Assembly (NCBI RefSeq): GCF_024347075.1
Contig: NZ_AP024900.1
Location: 744,001-808,000, forward strand
From: Vibrio rarus
GTDB lineage: Bacteria > Pseudomonadota > Gammaproteobacteria > Enterobacterales > Vibrionaceae
Length of the DNA: 64,000 nt
Direction: 5' to 3'
In this document: piece after piece, positions 19,061 through 28,575 of the stretch
Numbering within the stretch: position 1 is the first letter of the stretch
How the letters are laid out: the number at the start of each line of letters is the position of its first letter
The notes under the pieces: model-generated
Told to the model about the DNA's origin: nothing
The model's input: only the letters and a program-made list of their open reading frames with translations
Database searches by the model: none
Made by a program: the position numbers and the translations under genes

Positions 19061-19900
19061 ATGGTTATTAAGGCGAAAAGCCCTGCAGGCTTTGCAGAAA
19101 AGTACATTATCGAAAGCATTTGGAACGGACGTTTTGCGCCTGGTTCTATTTTACCTGCGGAACGTGAACTTTCTGAGTTGATTGGGGTAACAAGAACCAC
19201 GTTGAGAGAGGTGCTACAGCGCCTTGCTCGTGACGGTTGGTTGACGATTCAACATGGCAAACCCACTAAAGTAAATCAATTTATGGAAACTTCAGGTTTG
19301 CATATTTTGGATACTTTAATGACTCTGGATGCGGATAATGCTACGAGCATCGTAGAGGATCTGTTGGCGGCGAGAACGAGTATCAGCCCAATCTTCATGC
19401 GCTATGCGTTTAAGGTGAATAAAGAGCAGTCTGAGGCTACATTAAAGCGTGTCATTGAGTCTTGTGAGGCGTTAATGGCTGCAGATTCCTTTGCTAGCTT
19501 TATGGATACTTTCCCATACTCAGATAAAATTGCGCAGAATGTGAAAGAAGACAATGAGAAAGACGAGTTGAAACGTGATGCAATCATGATTGCCAAGACG
19601 TTTAACTATTATGATTACATGTTGTTTCAGCACTTAGCTTTCCACTCGGGTAATCAAATTTACGGTTTGATTTTTAACGGTATTAAAAAACTGTACGATC
19701 GTGTGGGAGCTTTCTACTTTTCAAGCCCGAAATCACGTGACTTAGCCTTGCGCTTTTATAAAGATCTTCTGGCTATATGTGAAGACGGAAATCGCGAACG
19801 TATTCCTGCGGTTGTACGTCAATATGGCATTGAAAGTGGTCAATACTGGAACGAAATGAAAGTCAGTCTACCGACTAACTTTACAGAAGATGACAGCTAA
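19061..19900 (+). CDS. fadR: fatty acid metabolism regulator FadR (long Vibrio type)
   Basis: A 279-residue GntR-family regulator that represses fatty acid degradation genes, activates unsaturated fatty acid synthesis, and releases DNA on binding acyl-CoA. The N-terminal winged helix includes [31 protein letters not shown]; the ligand domain follows. E. coli FadR has 239 residues; the extra ~40 residues here (roughly 132-172, acidic and Lys-rich around [10 protein letters not shown]) correspond to the insertion known from Vibrio FadR, which changes ligand binding. The start is the ATG giving [17 protein letters not shown], as in homologues. Confidence 0.96.
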   Translation: MVIKAKSPAGFAEKYIIESIWNGRFAPGSILPAERELSELIGVTRTTLREVLQRLARDGWLTIQHGKPTKVNQFMETSGLHILDTLMTLDADNATSIVEDLLAARTSISPIFMRYAFKVNKEQSEATLKRVIESCEALMAADSFASFMDTFPYSDKIAQNVKEDNEKDELKRDAIMIAKTFNYYDYMLFQHLAFHSGNQIYGLIFNGIKKLYDRVGAFYFSSPKSRDLALRFYKDLLAICEDGNRERIPAVVRQYGIESGQYWNEMKVSLPTNFTEDDS

Positions 19901-19926
19901 AATAACGCGTCAGTATTGATGATTTG

Positions 19927-19951
19927 ACCCTGCCTTAGCGCAGGGTTTTTT
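19927..19951 (+). terminator. fadR terminator
   Basis: Stem ACCCTGC / GCAGGGT followed by TTTTTT, about 25 bases after the fadR stop. Confidence 0.85.
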
Positions 19952-20104
19952 GTCTGTCACGCCTCTTAGTACACGGCTGTTCACTATTTTTAATGGCAAC
20001 ATTATCTCACCTCCCTTTACACAGTGATAATAGTCAATAATATCTTTGTGGTGGATGTGCGACTAAACTATAAAAGCACGTATCAGTTAAAGGATGGTGT
20101 TCTA

Positions 20105-20374
20105 ATGAAAAGTACAATGAGCTTAGTCTTGTCCATTATCGTGTTCTCCCCCGTCGTTTTAGCCCAACAAAATGTTGATACGACGAAAGTTAACTCCACT
20201 TCAGTGTTGATGGCGGAAAACAAAAGTGGGTCAAGCACAGAGAGAAAGGTGGTTCCGTCAACATCCATTAAAAAGGATGACATGATGAACCCAATGCAGA
20301 GTACTACTGACTCACCTATGTTAGATAAGGCGGATAAAGAGCCTCGTAAACGGATTCATCACAAACGTAGCTAA
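20105..20374 (+). CDS. small secreted protein, paralogue 1
   Basis: An 89-residue protein with a clear signal peptide (MKSTMSLVLSIIVFSPVVLA, cut before QQ) and a ~69-residue hydrophilic mature part that ends in a basic RKRIHHKRS tail. No family recognised. A second gene about 700 bp downstream encodes a relative: both share the PVVLAQ cleavage region, an AEN(K/R)SGxST(E/D)R motif after cleavage and a terminal HKR(S/A). The frame opens at 20024, but the upstream part is not protein-like. Probably periplasmic; role unknown. Confidence 0.6.
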   Translation: MKSTMSLVLSIIVFSPVVLAQQNVDTTKVNSTSVLMAENKSGSSTERKVVPSTSIKKDDMMNPMQSTTDSPMLDKADKEPRKRIHHKRS

Positions 20375-21076
20375 TTTGCCGGTGAGCTTATAACTGCTTC
20401 TTTCTAGAGGCAGTTTCCCTGAGTCGCTTTTTACTATAAATACCCCTTCACTTGCACACCAATAAGCACAATCAAAAACTAATATATATGCATTGCTGCC
20501 ATGCCCATCTATCAGAATTAATCAGTGAATGACTTATACCAACCGTACTAAAAAACGGGTCATTCTAGCGTGTTAAAATACGCGATAACTGCGTTAGAGT
20601 ATTTGATTGTAGAATAACGACTTATCGAAAAATCCTGCCTTGTTTTCGAGCATTATTCCTGCGCTATTTCTGAACACTTACTTAGTGTGATAGGTATTAA
20701 AAGTCTTAAACTGATGTCGGTTGTTCGATGTTATGTGAAAGATTTACTTATCCGGTAAGGTCTATTTATAGCAATCACAGTAAGTGAGCATAGGGTTTCT
20801 TTTGCAAAAAGTAGTCGAGTTAAGCCTAGGTTAGGAGGATCCGTTACTTACTTTGATGGCAGGTATCTGCCTCATAAAGGGTCATGTTTTGGCCGATGAA
20901 CGGAATGGATAATGGAGGCGAGAGTGAACCTTTTTGAGGTGGATACCGTAAACAATCGTTAGTCCCTAATTGAAAATGATAGCAAATTCTGTGTCAGCAT
21001 AGGTCGTTGATATCATCAAAGTAGTACAAAGTAAGGGACGCTCGTAATGTTAACTTTGTTTAATGAGGGCGTGAAA
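20375..21076. other. intergenic region between the two small secreted paralogues
   Basis: About 700 bp. It holds repeat copy B (20536-20697) and about 350 bp of unassigned sequence before the second paralogue, with only short frames. No clear pseudogene was demonstrated. Confidence 0.5.
20536..20697 (+). repeat. 162-bp palindromic repeat, copy B
   Basis: Complete but slightly diverged copy: it starts ATACCAACCGTACTAAAAAA and ends TTAGTGTGATAGGTAT. Same length and orientation as copy A. Confidence 0.9.
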
Positions 21077-21343
21077 ATGAAATATATTTCTGGATTATTA
21101 GTGGCTTGTATTGCGCTGTTTGCACCTGTGGTTTTAGCGCAAGTAGATTCAACTACTGGCTTTATGGGTTCTTCTGCGATAGTGGTGGCGGAAAATCGCA
21201 GTGGCGACAGCACTGATAGAGTGAGGAAGGGTTGGCATTCAGATAGGCAAAGCCAACCTAGCATGACAGATAGCATGAAAAAACACAGCCAACATGACAA
21301 TGGCATGAAACAACATAAATTCATTAACCATAAACGGGCTTAA
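21077..21343 (+). CDS. small secreted protein, paralogue 2
   Basis: An 88-residue protein with a signal peptide (MKYISGLLVACIALFAPVVLA, cut before QV) and a Ser/His/Lys-rich mature part ending KFINHKRA. It shares with the protein encoded at 20105-20374 the PVVLAQ cut region, the AENRSGDSTDR motif just after it, and the HKR tail, while the middle has diverged. The ATG at 21077 is preferred over 21047, as it starts the signal peptide and has GAGGGCG upstream. No known family recognised. Confidence 0.6.
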   Translation: MKYISGLLVACIALFAPVVLAQVDSTTGFMGSSAIVVAENRSGDSTDRVRKGWHSDRQSQPSMTDSMKKHSQHDNGMKQHKFINHKRA

Positions 21344-21358
21344 TCCTCACGGATAATG

Positions 21359-21520
21359 ATACCAATCGTACTAAATAACGGGTCATTCTAGCTTGTTAAC
21401 ATACACGATAACTGCGTTAGAATTTTTGATTGTAGAATAACGACTTATGGAAAAATTCTGCCTTGTTTTCGAGCATTTTTCCTGCGCTATTTCTGAACAC
21501 TTACTTAGTGTGATTGGTAT
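21359..21520 (+). repeat. 162-bp palindromic repeat, copy C
   Basis: Complete copy starting ATACCAATCGTACTAAATAA and ending GTGTGATTGGTAT, 15 bases after the stop of the second small secreted protein gene and convergent with the GGDEF-EAL gene. Confidence 0.9.
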
Positions 21521-21568
21521 AACCCATTGACCTGCACAGAGAGTGAAAGGTGTCTTTGTTGTTTCAAC

Positions 21569-23872
21569 CTAGCTGGTTTGTTGATTGCTTTCGAGCAATA
21601 AAGCTTCAAAGGCTTCTTTAGATAACGGACGGCTATAGTAATACCCTTGTGCAAATTCACAGTTATGGGTTTGCAGATAGTTTTTATCCCAAGCGGTTTC
21701 AACGCCTTCAGCAACTACTTTCAGGCCGAGCGCTTTTGCCATAGCAATAATGGCATTAACGAGTTCTTGAGACGACGGGGTACTTTCCATATCTTGTAAG
21801 AATGATCGGTCTATTTTCAGTTTACTGAATGGAAATTTCTGTAAATAGCTCAATGCTGAATACCCAGTACCAAAATCATCAATAGAGAAATGGATGCCAA
21901 TTTTCTTGATGTCTTCTAATAAGCGATTGGTCTCACTGTTATTGCTAACCAACAAACTTTCAGTAATTTCAATGTCGAGCAAACTTGGATCGAGCCCTGA
22001 TGACTGCAGAGCGGTTAACACATTCTGCATAACGGTGTCTTGCTGTCTAAATTGAGCCGAAGAGAAATTGACGGCAATAGATAACGGTTGAATGCTTTGC
22101 CACTGCTGTATTTGATGACAGGCCGTATGTAAGGCAATTTCACCGACTTTATGAATAAGTCCATTTTTTTCGGCTATAGGGATAAACTCATTGGGTGACA
22201 CAAATCCTAACTTATCATCATTCCAGCGCATTAGAGCTTCAGCGCCTGCTATTTTTTCACTGTTTAAGTCGATGATCGGTTGGTAATAGACTTCTAGCTT
22301 ACCTTGGTTGATGGCTTGGCGTAGCCTTGCATCAATATCAAGGTTACGTTGAACATTGACGTTCATATTCGGTTCATAGAAGCTAAACCCATTACGGCCT
22401 TCTTTTTTGACCCGATACATAGCAATATCAGCGTGTGCCATGAGATCTTCAGCTGTTTGACCATCTTGAGGGTAAATGGACATACCGATACTGGAAGAGA
22501 CAAAGAACTCACTTTTATCGAGCAAGAAGGGGTCTTCAAAGGTAACGAGTAGTTTTGATGCTAGAGATTGTGCTTCTTCTATTGAAGATAACTCTGGAAT
22601 TACTAATAAGAACTCATCGCCACCAATACGAGCCACCACATCGGTTTTACGCACCGAGTCACGCAGACGTTGCGCTGTCTGTTTTAATAGTTGATCCCCA
22701 GCTAAGTGACCTAATGTATCGTTAATTTGTTTGAAGTTATCAAGGTCAATAAAAATGACTAAGACATTTTTATTGCTTCTTTGCGCTTGTAACAAAGCGT
22801 GCCTTAACTTCTCATCACCTGACTTCCTATTTGAAAGTCGAGTTAACGCATCATGGGTAGCTTGATAGGCTAATTCCAGTTCATACATTTTTCGTCGATC
22901 AATTTCGGTTTTAAGGCGATTGTTTTGACGGGTTAATGCCGATTGTTGCTTGTGTGTTTCTTTAATCTTGGTAGTAAGAACAAGATTGGTGTTATTGATA
23001 CGCAGCGAGTAGTACAGCCCAAAGATAACCGGTAAAGCTAAAAAGGATAAACCTGCGGTAAACCATGTCGAGGTAATGATTTGGCTTTCGGATACAGGCT
23101 CAAACCAAGCATGCAGCCTAAAAGGGGTATTTTTAACTTCTCGGCTAAAATATAAAGTATTTTTTTGGTTTGCGTTTAGGTGATCTTTCTTTGATTCAAA
23201 GGTATTCCAAATGGGCAGTATGGCTTGGTTGGCAACGAGATCAAGTTGACTGCTGCTGTTGAGGTACTCTTGAGAGGTCAATAAGTGAATCAAAACGTCT
23301 CTTTTTACGTAGCCTACGACGACACCGACTAATTCGCCATTAAAGTACACATTTTGTAGCATTCTAATGAGCATGTGGTCGTGTTTAAATTGAATATCAA
23401 TTTTGCTATCCACATGACGCATTTCATCAAATGGAATACTGCTAACATCAAAAGGCTGTTTACGATGAGAATCTGAAATGACATTCGATTTAAAGCCGAC
23501 AATCAGCATTCGATCAAATAGGGCGACCTTATTATGGGTTGATTTGGTTAAACTTATGAGATTGTGATTGAGTTGCAGTAGGCTAGAGCCTAATCCATAT
23601 TTCATGGACATCCCCGATGCGAGGTTAGCAAAAAACGTGTAAGTCGTTTTATGTTTTGCGACCCCTTGGACGTCATAACGCGTCTCAGCTAAAAAATAGC
23701 TAAGGGATTCAGCATATGTTTGCACCTTTAGGTTGAGTTCATTAATTTGAGACTCTTTTAGGCGATCTTGTCCTGCCTGGGTGACAATAATCATTAATAA
23801 TAGGTAAGCTCCCAGCAGGAAGCCTCCGATTAATATTGCATTTCGGCTATGTAGTTTAAGCCTCATTCTCAT
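21569..23872 (-). CDS. scrC: ScrC-like GGDEF-EAL membrane sensor (c-di-GMP turnover)
   Basis: A 767-residue inner-membrane protein. Membrane segments at about 11-31 and 267-290 flank a periplasmic sensor region. A coiled linker leads to a GGDEF domain with intact GGDEF at 417-421 and an inhibitory RxxD site (408-411), then an EAL domain with intact EAL at 545-547, DDFGTGYSALSYL, KIDRSF and VVAEGVET. Both activities are therefore possible. It overlaps the upstream periplasmic-binding gene by 4 bases. In V. parahaemolyticus, ScrC switches from cyclase to phosphodiesterase when ScrB and the ScrA-dependent signal are present, controlling swarming versus capsule. The symbol rests on operon layout and architecture. 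Confidence 0.8.
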   Translation of the reverse strand: MRMRLKLHSRNAILIGGFLLGAYLLLMIIVTQAGQDRLKESQINELNLKVQTYAESLSYFLAETRYDVQGVAKHKTTYTFFANLASGMSMKYGLGSSLLQLNHNLISLTKSTHNKVALFDRMLIVGFKSNVISDSHRKQPFDVSSIPFDEMRHVDSKIDIQFKHDHMLIRMLQNVYFNGELVGVVVGYVKRDVLIHLLTSQEYLNSSSQLDLVANQAILPIWNTFESKKDHLNANQKNTLYFSREVKNTPFRLHAWFEPVSESQIITSTWFTAGLSFLALPVIFGLYYSLRINNTNLVLTTKIKETHKQQSALTRQNNRLKTEIDRRKMYELELAYQATHDALTRLSNRKSGDEKLRHALLQAQRSNKNVLVIFIDLDNFKQINDTLGHLAGDQLLKQTAQRLRDSVRKTDVVARIGGDEFLLVIPELSSIEEAQSLASKLLVTFEDPFLLDKSEFFVSSSIGMSIYPQDGQTAEDLMAHADIAMYRVKKEGRNGFSFYEPNMNVNVQRNLDIDARLRQAINQGKLEVYYQPIIDLNSEKIAGAEALMRWNDDKLGFVSPNEFIPIAEKNGLIHKVGEIALHTACHQIQQWQSIQPLSIAVNFSSAQFRQQDTVMQNVLTALQSSGLDPSLLDIEITESLLVSNNSETNRLLEDIKKIGIHFSIDDFGTGYSALSYLQKFPFSKLKIDRSFLQDMESTPSSQELVNAIIAMAKALGLKVVAEGVETAWDKNYLQTHNCEFAQGYYYSRPLSKEAFEALLLESNQQTS

Positions 23873-24801
23873 TTGTCGTTGTTCTCGTGAGCCTCGAAGT
23901 AATCACTATAAAAGTAGAAAACAGAAGGATAGTATTTTTCAATTAAAAGATGATACGTACCATTACTTCTAATCAGTTTTAGGTAATCATTAAACGCCTC
24001 ACGCAATTGTGGGGAATCTTTACGAAAACCGGCAGCCATAAATTGCTCTTCTGATACCGGGCCGATCACTTTGATTTCACCTGGCCATTTCTCTAAAGCG
24101 ATTAAGGTGTCAGGGACATCTAGTAAAGTATTGGCCGCATCGTTATTTAAAATGACGGGAACCATTTCATTTAACTTACGTGCCTTTTCTGGAAGTATAA
24201 TATTAGCGCCTGTCTCGTAGAGATCATAAAGGTTTGGATCTAAACAGGTTTGTTCCATTACCAAGACATCTTGACCTTTAATTAGTCGCTTAACCTCCAC
24301 GATATCATTATCGATAGAGTCGCTTGGGGAGATAGGCTTTAGTTTTGAGTCTGACCGAGAAACAAGCCATACAGCAGAAGGGAAATAGTCATCAGAAAAG
24401 TCCACTAACTCCTCTCTCCAAGGAAGAATGGTTGCCCCGTTAGCTATTATATCCCCTGTAATCGGTTCACTGGCACCATATTGTATTTTATTGTCTTTAA
24501 ATACAGCTCTCTTGCCGGTAAGTTGTCCAAATGCACGGCTCCAAGTGCTAGGTACAAATTCGTATTTTACGCCTATGTATTGAGCAAAGCCTAGCACTAG
24601 TTCAACATCTAACCCTCGCGCAGAATATAATCCGTCGGTATTGATGTAATTAATAAAATTGGCATAGGGGATGCCGATATGTCTAATGACACCAGCTTCA
24701 CGAATCTCTTTTAAATCATGGGCGTAGCATGCCTTAATACTCAACAGTAATGTAATTAAAATACTGCCAATAAACGTCCACAGAGTCTTGGGTGCTGTCA
24801 T
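23869..24801 (-). CDS. scrB: ScrB-like periplasmic solute-binding protein
   Basis: A 310-residue periplasmic protein of the amino-acid-type SBP_bac_3 family with a signal peptide (cut near CYA-H). The body shows EIREAGVIRHIGIPYANF, GLDVELVLGFAQYIGVKYEFV and ends in YYPSVFYFYSDYF. It lies between the class-V aminotransferase-like gene and the GGDEF-EAL gene and overlaps the latter, as in scrABC, where ScrB binds the S-signal and controls ScrC. The frame extends to 24855, but the ATG at 24801 gives a normal signal peptide. It looks intact. Confidence 0.75.
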   Translation of the reverse strand: MTAPKTLWTFIGSILITLLLSIKACYAHDLKEIREAGVIRHIGIPYANFINYINTDGLYSARGLDVELVLGFAQYIGVKYEFVPSTWSRAFGQLTGKRAVFKDNKIQYGASEPITGDIIANGATILPWREELVDFSDDYFPSAVWLVSRSDSKLKPISPSDSIDNDIVEVKRLIKGQDVLVMEQTCLDPNLYDLYETGANIILPEKARKLNEMVPVILNNDAANTLLDVPDTLIALEKWPGEIKVIGPVSEEQFMAAGFRKDSPQLREAFNDYLKLIRSNGTYHLLIEKYYPSVFYFYSDYFEAHENNDK

Positions 24802-24861
24802 TAATGAAATTATCCTAAGTAGAGTATTGGGCTCGCTCAAAACAAGTGAGCCCAACCAAGG

Positions 24862-26250
24862 TTACGCCATGCGTTTGTATAAATGAGCCATAGCCTTAAC
24901 TAGCTCTTTTACATCATCTTCATCATGGAAAAGGTGAGTTAAGATACATAGTGCATATGTATCAGTAGTGTCACCTAGATGCAACGGGAAGTTCGTGGTA
25001 CGGATAATATAGCCGTATTCTTCGCGAAGGCGATCACGAAATTCGGTAAGGCGAGTAATGTTAGCCACATCGTCAAAGAATGGGTTAAATGCAGTTAAAT
25101 CACTAGACAGTTCGCGGTTTGGCGGATAGAAGAAAGCCCCTTTTGGTAACTGCTTAGCTAGCTCTTCTTTACATAAAGCACTGAGGTCTAAAATGCGCTC
25201 TTCGATCTAATCACGGCCAATTTGATCCCAAAGTTTACAAGAGTCCGTTAATGCTTGCTTTGATGGGTAGTGATCATTACCAATATATTGCATACGAGTT
25301 GCAAAGCTTGAGGTTTCATATTTATCATCCACCTAATGAAGAGTTAATTTGATAGAAAGGACGGCGATCTGCAGGCCAGAAACGTACTAGACGCTCAGCT
25401 TCTTGGCGAATGTATAAAATACCGGGCCACAGTGCTACTTATGGCCTGAACCTGCGTAGAAGTCACAGTCAAAATCGTGTAGGTTTACATTCATCATACC
25501 GATAGTATGTGCGGCATCAACTAGGGTGGGGGTTCTGTTATTACGGGCAAGTGCACAGATTTCTTTTGCTGGAAGTAACGCCCCTGTTTTATAGGTGATG
25601 TGTGAGAACATGACTAGACGAGCTTTGTCTTTAGCATCCGCAATCGCTTTAGCAAAAGGTTTTACGTAATCCGCTTTACTGAGTTTTTTCTCGCCAGTGT
25701 AAACAGGAATTTCTACTACGACTATTTTGGCACCAGAGCGCTCTGCTGCTGCAAATAGAGGGGAAGTACCACCAATATGCTCATGGTGGGTGGTAATAAT
25801 GATGTCGCCTTTTTTAAAGTCTAGTCCACCAATGATAGGGCTCATGCCATCGGTCGTATTACGGCTAAGAACAATCTCATTCTCATCAGCACCAAAGCCT
25901 GGAGCAATGTCTGCAACCATTTCGCTCACATAAGGCCATGCACCAAATTTGTTTTGCATGTCCCAAGGGTATTTAGCGACCAGTTCGTTATTCTCATTAA
26001 AGGCTTGCAACACGCTGCTTGGCATAGAACCTGTGGTGCCAATGTTCATATAAACACTATCTTTAGCAAGGGAGAATTGTTGCTGCACTTTCTTCCAAAA
26101 GTTTTTATCTGAAGATGAATTACCTACGAAGTTTGGTTGTTTTGCAGAAGCACTTGCTGAGAAAAGAGAGGTACTTAATCCTGCAACTGCGACACCAGCG
26201 CCACCTTTTAAAAAGTTCCTGCGATTAAACTTAGACGTGATTTCACTCAT
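24862..26250 (-). pseudogene. scrA: scrA-like PLP-dependent aminotransferase gene, disrupted
   Basis: A fold-type I (class V aminotransferase-like) protein with a Tat-type signal (RRNFLKGGAGVAVAG) starts at 26250 and reads normally to the presumed PLP lysine in GSGHK. There an in-frame TAG at 25435-25437 stops it. The family continues after this stop in shifted frames: ILYIRQEAERLVRFWP after a frameshift near 25421, then DDKYETSSFATRM after another near 25330, then a second in-frame TAG at 25207-25209, then an open end to 24862. Conserved-looking protein on both sides of all four lesions shows recent decay. ScrA is needed for the S-signal in V. parahaemolyticus. Confidence 0.85.
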
Positions 26251-26895
26251 TGTTCCATTTCCTTTGATTAATAAACTATTAATGTTGATAGTGTATGTAA
26301 AGTTAATATTAGGTTTTGCTAATGCGTATGAGCATTTAAAATTAAGAAATGCACTTTCGAACGCAAAAAATAAGATATTTCCTGGTAAGCAATGAACTAG
26401 GCTTAGTGGAAATACATTATGTTTTGTGCACTCTAAATTACATTGATGAGGGGTACACACACTCGATAATCATTGGTTGTCTGAATGATTCCATTATAAA
26501 TAATAATGTTTGGTTATATTTATTATGCAATGTCATTGGTATTCGTTCGGGGAGAAAGTTTGATGAAATGTGATCTTTCTAGAGTAATGTAAAAATATAA
26601 TTGATTGAAAATCAAGGGTTTGAGCTGAAATATGTTATAGGATTGACTTTTAGTATGCAGTGTTGATGAATGTAAAAATACGCGAAAGGAGGGAGGAAGC
26701 TATTTTGAGTCTATTGCCGTACAATAATAAAAACAGTTTGTAAATATGAGTGTTTTGACTCTGTTTGTATTTTGCGCCGTGCAGTACGGGTTGCTTATAT
26801 CAATGAATGAAATAATAACAATGAAATATCAATAGTGGATTGAATTGTTATGCTAGTGTTTGTATATAATTATTAATTTTAACTAAGGCTATACC
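26251..26895. other. divergent intergenic region upstream of scrA
   Basis: About 645 bp, very AT-rich, no supportable gene. The signal peptide gene for scrA and the DUF3859 gene diverge from it. Any regulator site for the scr operon would be here; none was identified by eye. Confidence 0.5.
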
Positions 26896-27333
26896 TTGGC
26901 AAAGAGAACTCCAATAATAGAAATTACCTCTTACGGTCTCTACTCTCATTGGGATGCAGACTCAAAAGATCTTCCTAAAATAGTGCAGTTTACTAACACT
27001 ATAGTTGCCGATGAAAATATTGAGTTCGGATTTACGGTCAATATTAAGAAAGCAAAAGGGACGTTGCTCAATTACTGCATTTATCATCCAGGGATAATAA
27101 ATAAGAAGGGTAAAGTCCTTGAGGCATTTGCTGGTGACATTTATGTGCGAAGTAATGATTGGAATTTCTATTTAGGAGATACCATACAACTGTTACACCC
27201 AGTTGACGGTTTAGAAAGTAATCTAGGCGAATGGCGTATGGTACTTGAAATGCAGGGTAGAATAATTGCCGAGAAGACGTTTAAGGTAGTGGCTCGTGAT
27301 GAAGGGCAGTTTTGGAAGCAAAGAGGTTTTTAG
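26896..27333 (+). CDS. DUF3859-domain protein
   Basis: A 145-residue soluble protein resembling DUF3859 proteins common in vibrios: IIEITSYGLYSHWDADSKDLP at the start, IEFGFTVNIKKAKG in the middle and the C-terminal RDEGQFWKQRGF. The function is unknown. It uses a TTG start at 26896, with AAGG about 8 bases upstream; no better start is in frame. It is followed at once by a hairpin terminator and is not clearly linked to its neighbours. Confidence 0.7.
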   Translation: MAKRTPIIEITSYGLYSHWDADSKDLPKIVQFTNTIVADENIEFGFTVNIKKAKGTLLNYCIYHPGIINKKGKVLEAFAGDIYVRSNDWNFYLGDTIQLLHPVDGLESNLGEWRMVLEMQGRIIAEKTFKVVARDEGQFWKQRGF

Positions 27334-27360
27334 AACAGTATTTTTCAAATGATCAGATAG

Positions 27361-27405
27361 AAAAAAACCTGACGGTTTCAAAGAAACAGTCAGGTTTTAT
27401 TTTTA
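27361..27405. terminator. terminator between the DUF3859 gene and the dehydrogenase gene
   Basis: Stem AAAACCTGAC / GTCAGGTTTT with an inner GTTTC / GAAAC pair, flanked by A and T runs, between convergent genes. Confidence 0.85.
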
Positions 27406-27427
27406 AACCGTAAGGTTTATCTTCTAA

Positions 27428-28309
27428 TTACTTCTTAAGGTTAGTGAAGTAGTCGAAGATTACTGGTACGTCGTTGTTACCCATGCCTGCATCAACAGCA
27501 GCTTGTAGGCTAGTAGAAGTACCTTGAGCGATTAGAGACTCAGTACCAAGCTCTTCACAAAGAGCAAGGAAGTAACCAAGGTCTTTGTTTGCGTTAGCAA
27601 CAGAGAAGCCTAGTTTTTCTTCGCCGTCTACAGCGTAGAATTTACAGAACTGCATGAACGGAGAGTTTGAAGGACCAGCTGACATGATGTCAAACAATTG
27701 TTGGCCGTCAACACCTGCAAGTTTCGCTACTGCGAACGCTTGAGACATAGTAGCAACAGTTGTCATACCCATGAAGTTGTTAACTAGTTTAGTTACGTGA
27801 CCTGAACCTAGAGTACCTAGGTGGAATACGTTTTCGCCTTGCTCTTCTAGAAGAGGTTTAACTTTGTTGAACGTATCCATGTCGCCAGCAGCCATGATGT
27901 TTAGAAGGCCATCTTTAGCGTGTGCAGGAGTACGACCTAGAGGTGCGTCGATCATGCCCGCGCCTTTAGTTGCTAGTTCAGCACCGATTTTCTTAGTAGA
28001 AGCAGGGATAGAAGTACCGAAGTCGATTAGAGTAGAGCCTTCTTTAATACCCGCTAGGATACCGTCTTCGCCGTAAACAATTATTTCAACAACTGCTGAA
28101 GTTGTTAGGCAAAGTTCAACAACGTCACTTGCTGCTGCAAGTTCTTTTGCTGAAGTAAATTGTGTCGCGTTACCACGAGCAAGAACAGCGTCAACTGCGT
28201 CTTGGTTAAGGTCCATTACGTTTACTTGGTAGCCGCGTGTTTGTAGGTTTTCAACCATGTTGCCGCCCATAAGGCCCAGGCCGATGAAACCAATAACAGG
28301 TTTAGTCAT
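27428..28309 (-). CDS. beta-hydroxyacid dehydrogenase family (YihU-like reductase)
   Basis: A 293-residue NAD(P)-dependent enzyme of the 3-hydroxyisobutyrate dehydrogenase / tartronate semialdehyde reductase family. The Rossmann motif GFIGLGLMGGNM is at the N-terminus and the catalytic Lys174 is in HVTKLVNN. The substrate loop reads DAPLGRTPAHA (121-131), with Gly-Arg-Thr where most family members have a Ser-Gly-Gly type loop; this matches YihU, the sulfolactaldehyde 3-reductase, whose Arg contacts the sulfonate. No other sulfoquinovose genes are adjacent, so sulfolactaldehyde or gamma-hydroxybutyrate-type substrates are possibilities only. A LysR gene lies 270 bp upstream on the same strand. 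Confidence 0.8.
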   Translation of the reverse strand: MTKPVIGFIGLGLMGGNMVENLQTRGYQVNVMDLNQDAVDAVLARGNATQFTSAKELAAASDVVELCLTTSAVVEIIVYGEDGILAGIKEGSTLIDFGTSIPASTKKIGAELATKGAGMIDAPLGRTPAHAKDGLLNIMAAGDMDTFNKVKPLLEEQGENVFHLGTLGSGHVTKLVNNFMGMTTVATMSQAFAVAKLAGVDGQQLFDIMSAGPSNSPFMQFCKFYAVDGEEKLGFSVANANKDLGYFLALCEELGTESLIAQGTSTSLQAAVDAGMGNNDVPVIFDYFTNLKK

Positions 28310-28575
28310 GTCTAACTCCGAAATATACTATTGTATGATTATATCGACAGAGAGGATATACGCCCTACTGGATTTAATCAATCAGAGATTGCTTAGAAAT
28401 GTATACTTAGCTCAAATTTTTGGCATAAGGGCTGAAAGTAGAGTAACTAAATGTGTCAGAAAGCCCACTTATTGCCAATAAAGTGACCTTTATGAGTGAT
28501 TGACAAGATTGTTGATAGTGACGTTCTTTTTGATAAATGACAGCGCGACGTGTCAATCGGTGACAAAATACACCG

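Noticed and set aside
20698..21046. Decayed third copy of the small secreted protein gene between the two paralogues
   Set aside because: A faint VLADERNG-like string exists in one frame, but with stops and no signal peptide; too weak to call a pseudogene.
26349..26573. 74-codon plus-strand frame upstream of scrA
   Set aside because: AT-rich leader sequence with no ribosome-binding site and no protein-like pattern.
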